Assembly (NCBI RefSeq): GCF_014641555.1
Contig: NZ_BMHY01000020.1
Coordinates: forward strand, 1 to 45,914
DNA: 45,914 nucleotides
Source: Paenibacillus radicis (ex Gao et al. 2016)
Lineage (GTDB): Bacteria > Bacillota > Bacilli > Paenibacillales > Paenibacillaceae
Direction: 5' to 3'
In this document: piece by piece, positions 40,618-45,914 of the stretch
How positions within the stretch are numbered: the first letter of the stretch is position 1
How the letters are laid out: each line of letters opens with the position of its first letter
The notes under the pieces: generated by a model
What the model was told of the DNA's origin: nothing
Databases searched by the model: none
Seen by the model: only the letters and a program-made list of their open reading frames with translations
Program-made: the position numbers and the translations under genes

Positions 40618-41796
40618 ATGTTGAAGTATAGATTTAGTATTATGTTTCTTATTTTGTTAGGCGGGATGATTTCAATTGCCGCATTTAATCCTATTATTGG
40701 CCCGCTATCACGTAATTTGGGGCTGAGTGATTTTCAATCGGGATGTTTGGTATCCATTGCGGGGTTGTGTTGGCTTCTAGGCGGATACTTCTGGGAGAAG
40801 CAGACGTTCTTAAACCGGAAAATGCTGCTGGCTTCGATTGTGCTCGTCTATTTAGTGACACTCATCATCTTTGCAATGCTGGCAGATTACGCGGTTCATG
40901 CAGCGGGCAAGTCGAGCCTCTTCTGGAGTTTCTTCCTGCTTCGCGCAATCGCGGGGTTTTTCTTCGGAGGTATCCCGGCTTTAGCACAAGCCTATGTTAT
41001 GGGATGGACGACTCAGGAAACTCGCACGCGGGGTATGGCCTTGTTCGGTGTAGCTAATGGCCTCGGGTTCGTATTAGGCCCTGCAATGAGTGGCGGCATG
41101 GCATCGATTGGGCTCACTGCTCCAATGTACGTGGCAGCTATCTTGCTTTTCCTATTGGCGATTCTCTTTCTAATTTATATTCCGAATGAGCGGAACAAGG
41201 AGATCAACCGGCAGTCGATCTCACTTTCACCTAATGATTCACGAATCCGCCATTACTTATGGATTGGACTGGTGCTTTCTTTCGCGTTGAATATTGTGCA
41301 GGTTACGATCGGATTTTTCGTACAGGACAACTTAGGTTATGATGCAAGGCAAGCGACTCAGCTGATTGGGATTGGTCTGGCTATTTCAGGTGTGATGGTT
41401 GCTTTATCCCAAGTGGTCATTAGCAAATATCTGAAATGGCATCCTAAGCAGGTGCTTCGCGTCGGGTTATTATTCGTCGCTTTAGGGTTGCTTGGGTTTT
41501 TACTATTCATCCGTTTTGCGTACGTCGATTTTGCGATCTTGGGTATCGGCATCGGCTTTACGCTGCTCGGTTATAGTGCTGGGGCATCTATGGCCGTTCA
41601 AGATCATGAGCAAAGAAGCGTTGCTTCCTTTATTGCCGCTTTGCAAGGCTGCGGATCGTTCTTGGGGCCAGTTGCCGGTACAGCCTTATATACCGCTAAT
41701 GCGGCGTTTCCCTATTCATTCTGCGTATTGCTGATCTGTGTCTCGAGCATTATTGTTGTGAAGAAAAGGTCAGCTGCTGTAAATCTAACTCGTTGA
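40618..41796 (+). CDS. MFS transporter, probably siderophore-related
   Basis: This is a 12-helix major facilitator of 392 residues. The first helix (SIMFLILLGGMISIAAFNPII) is followed by the loop carrying SDFQSG, and the MFS motif GYFWEKQTFLNRKMLL lies between helices 2 and 3. The ATG at 40618 has GAGGGGAG upstream; the GTG at 40594 precedes that site. The gene follows an iron-regulated AraC activator, which points to siderophore export or uptake, but no substrate signature is visible. A terminator and a convergent lipase gene follow. Confidence 0.85.
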   Translation: MLKYRFSIMFLILLGGMISIAAFNPIIGPLSRNLGLSDFQSGCLVSIAGLCWLLGGYFWEKQTFLNRKMLLASIVLVYLVTLIIFAMLADYAVHAAGKSSLFWSFFLLRAIAGFFFGGIPALAQAYVMGWTTQETRTRGMALFGVANGLGFVLGPAMSGGMASIGLTAPMYVAAILLFLLAILFLIYIPNERNKEINRQSISLSPNDSRIRHYLWIGLVLSFALNIVQVTIGFFVQDNLGYDARQATQLIGIGLAISGVMVALSQVVISKYLKWHPKQVLRVGLLFVALGLLGFLLFIRFAYVDFAILGIGIGFTLLGYSAGASMAVQDHEQRSVASFIAALQGCGSFLGPVAGTALYTANAAFPYSFCVLLICVSSIIVVKKRSAAVNLTR

Positions 41797-41811
41797 GAAA
41801 AGAGGAAGAAG

Positions 41812-41854
41812 AAAAAAGCCAAAATACTGGCCCATAAAGGGCTTTGGTATTTTG
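41812..41854 (-). terminator. Terminator of the lipase gene, possibly bidirectional
   Basis: CAAAATAC (41820-41827) pairs with GTATTTTG (41847-41854), and GCCC/GGGC pair inside. On the minus strand the stem is followed by GGC and six T residues, suiting the lipase gene. Confidence 0.7.
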
Positions 41855-41935
41855 ACTATAGGGGATAATCTTAGCCAAGTGCAGCAATTGCTTCAGTTGT
41901 GATTTGTTCCTGCTTTTTCATCAGCTTTAAGTCAG

Positions 41936-42742
41936 TTATTTCTCCGGGATGATCTCAACGTTCGGGCAGAAACCGGGGTTCGCCGTACACAATTCAGCAG
42001 TAAATATCGGCTGGAGCTTAGAGAGTTCTGCGAAATAGCTGCCGACCATATGATTAGCTTTTATCGATCCATGCTGGAATGACAGGGATACTAAAGTCGG
42101 AACATGACTGTAGTAGTACTTTTTTTCCTGCATGGGCAGCTTGTAGACGGCAGGAGGGGCATACGTAACGATGTCATAAAGATTCGCTAAGCGATAGCTG
42201 TTCGGGACATAGGTTGTGAATACTGTTGCGAATTCTGGATCACCTACGCGGGGAGAGCCATATGTAAATAGCTGCGGGGCAGTGTGGTTGGTGTTGGCAG
42301 CAACATCGACAGCACACAAAGTTGAGAGTGCTGCACCTAAGCTGTGGCCAGTAATGTATAGATTCTTGTCTGGAGACAGATCTCCTAGGCAAGCTACAAC
42401 CTGCTCACGTGCCGAAGAATAGATCTCTGTAAAACCATGATGAGTAAGACAATCTTCTTCAGGAAGGTAAGGGAACTTTATTTGGGAGGCAAGAACATCT
42501 GCAATCCAATCGTTTGTCGAACTGGTGCCCCGAAAAGCAATAATGATGTCATTCTCGGATTCCAGTATAAAACCAAAACGTTCCCACACATGACTGATGG
42601 ATTGCGCATGAATGGTATCGACGAGCGAATAGTTGGAAGGGACGACGAAGAAGCCGTCATTATTCGTATACTGGGCATAGGTTTGCTCACAGATTGCAGC
42701 CAGAAAGATAGCCCATTGCTCCTGAACAGCATTGTTGGTCAT
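41936..42742 (-). CDS. Lipase family protein (class 3 lipase)
   Basis: This is an alpha/beta-hydrolase of the class 3 lipase family, 268 residues from the ATG at 42742, which has AAGGCGG upstream. The oxyanion-strand motif AFRGTSSTNDW, the nucleophile elbow TGHSLGAA (Ser134), Asp190 in NLYDIV and His231 in NHMVGSYF make a plausible complete triad. No signal peptide is seen, so it is either cytoplasmic or exported by another path. Substrates are probably acylglycerols or other esters. Confidence 0.87.
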   Translation of the reverse strand: MTNNAVQEQWAIFLAAICEQTYAQYTNNDGFFVVPSNYSLVDTIHAQSISHVWERFGFILESENDIIIAFRGTSSTNDWIADVLASQIKFPYLPEEDCLTHHGFTEIYSSAREQVVACLGDLSPDKNLYITGHSLGAALSTLCAVDVAANTNHTAPQLFTYGSPRVGDPEFATVFTTYVPNSYRLANLYDIVTYAPPAVYKLPMQEKKYYYSHVPTLVSLSFQHGSIKANHMVGSYFAELSKLQPIFTAELCTANPGFCPNVEIIPEK

Positions 42743-43051
42743 AGGTGTCCCGCCTTTCACTCCTACACTATATTAGCGGGATGAGGGCGGGGTGCTAATT
42801 TTGTTATCGGTTGTATTTTTTCTTGGATGATGGGGGTAGCTTTTAGGCTGTCCTTTTTTTTGTTGGAGGTTTAACAGCGTTATTATGTCGATGGCCTTTA
42901 ATCCTAGAAACCTGGAGCAAGAAGTTACAACAATAGACAAGCCTTTTGGACTATGTTCTGAATTTTTATATGAAAATTGTCCCTATTTTGGTGTAGTATA
43001 TATACATGCAGAAAATATATATATTTACATCTTAGGAGGCTGTTTAAGGAA
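42743..43051. other. Intergenic region with a putative promoter
   Basis: This is divergent between the lipase and the secreted protein gene. TTGTCC (42977-42982) and TATATA (42999-43004), 16 bases apart, form a likely promoter for the gene at 43052. AGGAGG at 43034-43039 is followed by AAGGAA just before the start codon. Nothing else is seen. Confidence 0.45.
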
Positions 43052-44218
43052 ATGAATGCTAGAAAGTTATTACTCAGTACATTAATTGCTGTTTTGTTGC
43101 TGGTGCCCACACAAGCTTTTGCACGAACATGGACAAGTATCCCGGAAGCGGAGTGGAGCTATACCGATCCTAAAACGGAGGACTACTATAGATACATTAG
43201 TCTATCCGCTTCGGAAATTCGCAAAAATAATTTATATTATTTCTCCAGTGATAAATTACATATCATCAATACAAATACAGGAAAACATAAAGCGACCATT
43301 GACTATTTGAAAAACTCAAACGTTAATTATTCCTTTTTTGGCTCGTTGGCTCAAGTCGATAATAAAGGCAACGTATATGCGATGACAGCTACTAAAAATA
43401 GCTCAGGCAACTATGCATACAAGCTTACTGCCTATAATGATGCTGGCACGAAGTTATGGGAGAAACCATATAAAGAAAAAATTCGATCGATTGCAGGTGT
43501 ACTCACATTAAACAACGGCAATATCGTGACTTACTTGGAGACCGCATCTGAAAAATTTGTTACCTATACGTATGATGCTAAAGGTCAACTGAAAGAGAAG
43601 AAAGAATGGAAAAGCTTTATAAACGGATATCAAAATGGTTATTTCGTAACCGTTAATATTATTGGAAAACAAGCTTCCCGGTTTTCTTTCTATGATGATT
43701 CCATGAAATTAAAATTCTCGCTTAATGTTAATTTCAAAGATGGCTACTACTCTGGCATTACCGCTGAAGGGCTCATTATTTTCTATAAGTATAATAGTGC
43801 TACCAATAAAACGACATACTTTGCAAAAGATCAAAAGGGGAAAACGGTCTGGAGTAAGGAGCTGACAGGGCAAGCTGGCCGAGACACTTTGTATGATCAT
43901 CACCATCATGGAGAGGGTACGTTTACCAAATGGTATGGCGGAAACGTGGGGGACAAATTCTTTTTAATTGATCGTAAGGGCAACACAAAGCAGCTGACCG
44001 TTGGTGATTTTGAATTCCAGACAGCGAGTGATGAGACCGTTATGCTGAAAACCAATAAGAAAGTAGTTATTTATAAAGCGTCCAATTTATCCGTTTTACA
44101 TTCTATTACTTTGACCGAGGCTAATAAAGAGGATCAATTCTTATACGCTGGCGGCGGCATCGTCTACCGAATTGATGAGAAGAATGTGATTTCTAAGATG
44201 GATTTGGGGAAGGGTTGA
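43052..44218 (+). CDS. Secreted beta-propeller-like protein
   Basis: This 388-residue protein has a clear signal peptide (basic MNARK, hydrophobic LLLSTLIAVLLLV, cleavage after AFA at 24). The mature part is made of repeated beta-strand units with alternating aromatic residues, several of the form DNKGNVYAM, NDAGTKLWEK, DQKGKTVWSK and DRKGNTKQL, which are typical of PQQ-like or WD-like propeller blades. No catalytic motif is seen. The start at 42977 in the same frame would add a non-signal leader and is unlikely. Its function is unknown; an extracellular or wall-associated binding role is plausible. Confidence 0.75.
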   Translation: MNARKLLLSTLIAVLLLVPTQAFARTWTSIPEAEWSYTDPKTEDYYRYISLSASEIRKNNLYYFSSDKLHIINTNTGKHKATIDYLKNSNVNYSFFGSLAQVDNKGNVYAMTATKNSSGNYAYKLTAYNDAGTKLWEKPYKEKIRSIAGVLTLNNGNIVTYLETASEKFVTYTYDAKGQLKEKKEWKSFINGYQNGYFVTVNIIGKQASRFSFYDDSMKLKFSLNVNFKDGYYSGITAEGLIIFYKYNSATNKTTYFAKDQKGKTVWSKELTGQAGRDTLYDHHHHGEGTFTKWYGGNVGDKFFLIDRKGNTKQLTVGDFEFQTASDETVMLKTNKKVVIYKASNLSVLHSITLTEANKEDQFLYAGGGIVYRIDEKNVISKMDLGKG

Positions 44219-44538
44219 GATTGGGGGGTTAAACTCAAAAACATAATTAATATTACCTATACTCAGTGGAAAGAAGAATAATTAGAGTAGGTTTTTCATT
44301 TTGACGACGGATATTTATTGCTACTTTCGAGGTGGGCAAACAGTTTGAAGATTGGTGTGTAGTATGATGAGGCACGTGTCATTCTTAATCTTTTCTTAGA
44401 ATAAAAGAACAGTAGAGGAATCGAATATATTTATAGCTTAGGTTAATACATTACTGAGGACAGAAACCGTTCAGGTTATTGTAGTTTCGTATTTCTTCAA
44501 TATATTATTGGAAACTCTCAAAAGAAAGGTTAAAGAAC
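44219..44538. other. AT-rich intergenic stretch
   Basis: No gene, repeat or terminator is convincing here. TTGACG at 44302 could be part of a promoter. The base composition falls to the level of the last accessory block. Confidence 0.4.
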
Positions 44539-45117
44539 GTGGAACCAAGGAACGAACGAATCAAGAGAAGAAAAAGAGAAATGCGAAAGAAGACCCGAAA
44601 CTTACAGATGTTTATCATTATATGTAGTAGTCTTTTATTTTATAGGTTTACTTTAGAGCTATGGGGTAAAACACTTCATGGAACCATATATTTTGATCTT
44701 TATGAACCTGTTAAGAAAATAAATCTTTGGACAGTCATTTTATTTATGGTTTTGGGATATATGAATTTTAAATTTCTAATTGTTACCATTAAGTCTTTAT
44801 TGAAGATAATATTTACAGTATGGGTAGTAATAATAGTCCAGTTCTCACCGATGGGACAGATTGAACAAAATGTGTGGGTGTTACTTTCAGCATTCTTTTT
44901 TGTTTATTTAGAAGTTTTGTTAGATATCAATGATAGTTTTTTTCTACTTAAAGATAATTTTAAAATCCCCAAAATAAACTTTATTAACTCTACTTTTATA
45001 AAGGATAACTCAATTGCGCTATCTATATTCTGTTTAGGAGTTATAAACACCATCTTGTCATATTATATTGTTGATTTATTAAAAGTAATTACAGAGTTTA
45101 GTCTTGGAGGTAGGTAA
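44539..45117 (+). CDS. Multi-helix membrane protein upstream of a nuclease gene
   Basis: This 192-residue protein begins at a GTG with AAAGG upstream. A very basic N-terminal tail (RIKRRKREMRKKTRN) is followed by about five transmembrane helices (FIIICSSLLFYRFTLEL; WTVILFMVLGYMNF; IIFTVWVVIIVQF; VWVLLSAFFFVYLEVLL; ALSIFCLGVINTILSYYIV). I recognise no family. The nuclease gene starts 3 bases after its stop, so the two are surely one unit. Its base composition is much more AT-rich than that of the lipase region, suggesting transfer. Confidence 0.7.
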   Translation: MEPRNERIKRRKREMRKKTRNLQMFIIICSSLLFYRFTLELWGKTLHGTIYFDLYEPVKKINLWTVILFMVLGYMNFKFLIVTIKSLLKIIFTVWVVIIVQFSPMGQIEQNVWVLLSAFFFVYLEVLLDINDSFFLLKDNFKIPKINFINSTFIKDNSIALSIFCLGVINTILSYYIVDLLKVITEFSLGGR

Positions 45118-45120
45118 TTC

Positions 45121-45684
45121 TTGGAAGATGATTTGAAAGTAATCAAAGAGAAAGTCAACAATTCACTATTAAAGTTAGATGTAGCGGATAAATATTTACT
45201 TCAGAACGACTTGAATGAACGTACAATTGCTCATAAACTTGCTAACTATCTTCAAGAGGAATTTAATGAGTATAATGTGGATTGTGAGTATAATAAAAAT
45301 GTTGATGAAGAAACAGGAAACAAAAATATTTATTTTTTAAAGATGGACTGCCTAGAATTAAACAAAGAATTCGCTAAAGTTACTACCATTGATGATGTAG
45401 AATATATGAGAAAATCAATTTATCCTGATATCGTAATTCATGAAAGAGGGACGAATACACGAAATTTATTAATTATCGAAATTAAGAAATCAACAAATAG
45501 AACAGATAGAAAGTTTGATTTTAAAAAAATGCAATGTTATACAGATAGTTCACGGCACAATAAACTTAGCTATACCTGGGGCTTATTTATTGAATTTAAG
45601 ATTGGTGATTCTTCTCTTTTATCTCCTGAATTAATATGGTATACAGCTGGTAAAGAAATAACATCAGATGAGGAAATATATTGA
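45121..45684 (+). CDS. PD-(D/E)XK nuclease-like protein
   Basis: This 187-residue soluble protein starts at a TTG with GGAGG upstream. It contains a textbook PD-(D/E)XK active site: SIYPDIVIHERG (Pro102-Asp103) and, 17 residues on, LLIIEIKKS (Glu120-x-Lys122). Upstream Glu33 (NERTIAHKLANYL) fits the helix-borne acidic residue of the fold. It is coupled to a multi-helix membrane protein. A role as effector of a membrane-linked defence pair is attractive but is inference. Confidence 0.78.
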   Translation: MEDDLKVIKEKVNNSLLKLDVADKYLLQNDLNERTIAHKLANYLQEEFNEYNVDCEYNKNVDEETGNKNIYFLKMDCLELNKEFAKVTTIDDVEYMRKSIYPDIVIHERGTNTRNLLIIEIKKSTNRTDRKFDFKKMQCYTDSSRHNKLSYTWGLFIEFKIGDSSLLSPELIWYTAGKEITSDEEIY

Positions 45685-45866
45685 CACAAATGAATGAATT
45701 GTTGTCATCATGTTGAAATTCAAAGAGGAATTCAATTTTATCGTAATTAAAGCTGATGAAAACGTTAAAAATGTCTTATTTGGTCTTATATCATGAATCA
45801 TTAGGAGCCTTTCGAATATCCCCCTAACATACACCCCAAATACACCTGGTGGACACATCTAAATTA

Positions 45867-45881
45867 TATACTCTGAGTATA
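45867..45881 (+). promoter_or_regulatory. Perfect 15-bp palindrome upstream of the last gene
   Basis: TATACTC-T-GAGTATA is an exact dyad 21 bases before the start codon at 45903. It overlaps a plausible -10 box (TATACT), so it could be a repressor operator. Confidence 0.5.
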
Positions 45882-45902
45882 AATTGACTTGGAGGTAACA
45901 AC

Positions 45903-45914
45903 ATGACAAACATC
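45903..45914 (+). CDS. Start of a gene running off the window
   Basis: TTGGAGG (45890-45896) lies 6 bases before ATG 45903, which opens a frame reading MTNI to the end of the window. Nothing can be said about its product. The palindrome just upstream suggests regulated expression. Confidence 0.55.

Noticed and set aside
45711..45797. A 28-codon open frame after the nuclease gene
   Set aside because: There is no ribosome binding site and no recognisable feature; it is probably chance in AT-rich DNA.

Overview
The window looks like chromosomal DNA of an endospore-forming Bacillales bacterium, most likely Paenibacillus or a close relative. The evidence is a complete spore-germination (ger) operon, strong AGGAGG-type ribosome binding sites, SEDS and LCP wall genes, and an AraC regulator fused to a siderophore-binding domain of the kind seen in Bacillus Btr. 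No rRNA, tRNA or CRISPR array was recognised.

Layout. (1) 657-4212: a tight three-gene operon of an ATP-grasp ligase, a divergent MurE-type ligase and an aspartate/glutamate racemase. (2) 4215-7946: two short-chain dehydrogenases, a TetR regulator and an NmrA-like protein, with operator-like sites on the promoters. (3) 8074-12771: a two-component system divergent from a three-gene ABC transporter of the lantibiotic self-protection type. (4) 12797-16894: a germinant-receptor operon in the order A-C-small-B. (5) 17079-19685: a siderophore-binding lipoprotein and an AraC/siderophore-binding fusion regulator, both with Fur-box-like sites. (6) 19953-24966: a second two-component system with an FG-GAP-like lipoprotein, then a SEDS protein and an LCP protein. 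(7) 25108-29693: an unknown protein, a 1047-residue acetyltransferase/mutarotase-like fusion and an amidohydrolase.

From about 30.3 kb to 39.3 kb the sequence becomes AT-rich and accessory. It holds a (GTAT)10 repeat, an orphan gene bracketed by a 28-bp inverted repeat, a DUF6414-like gene, hairpin-bearing repeats after these genes, a hydrolase/BTAD gene broken by point mutations and an IS3-family insertion, a SEC-C zinc protein, a nuclease-like/membrane-protein gene set and a ParA relic. Two related hairpin elements in opposite orientation lie near the two edges of this block. Conserved-type DNA then resumes with a Fur-controlled AraC/MFS pair (39.4-41.8 kb), a class 3 lipase and a secreted propeller-like protein. 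The last 1.4 kb is again AT-rich and holds a membrane protein followed by a PD-(D/E)XK nuclease.

The best candidates for undescribed biology are the ATP-grasp/MurE-like/racemase operon, the acetyltransferase-mutarotase fusion with its amidohydrolase partner, the cassette-like repeats of 30.6-33.1 kb, and the two loci that pair a nuclease-like protein with a membrane protein.
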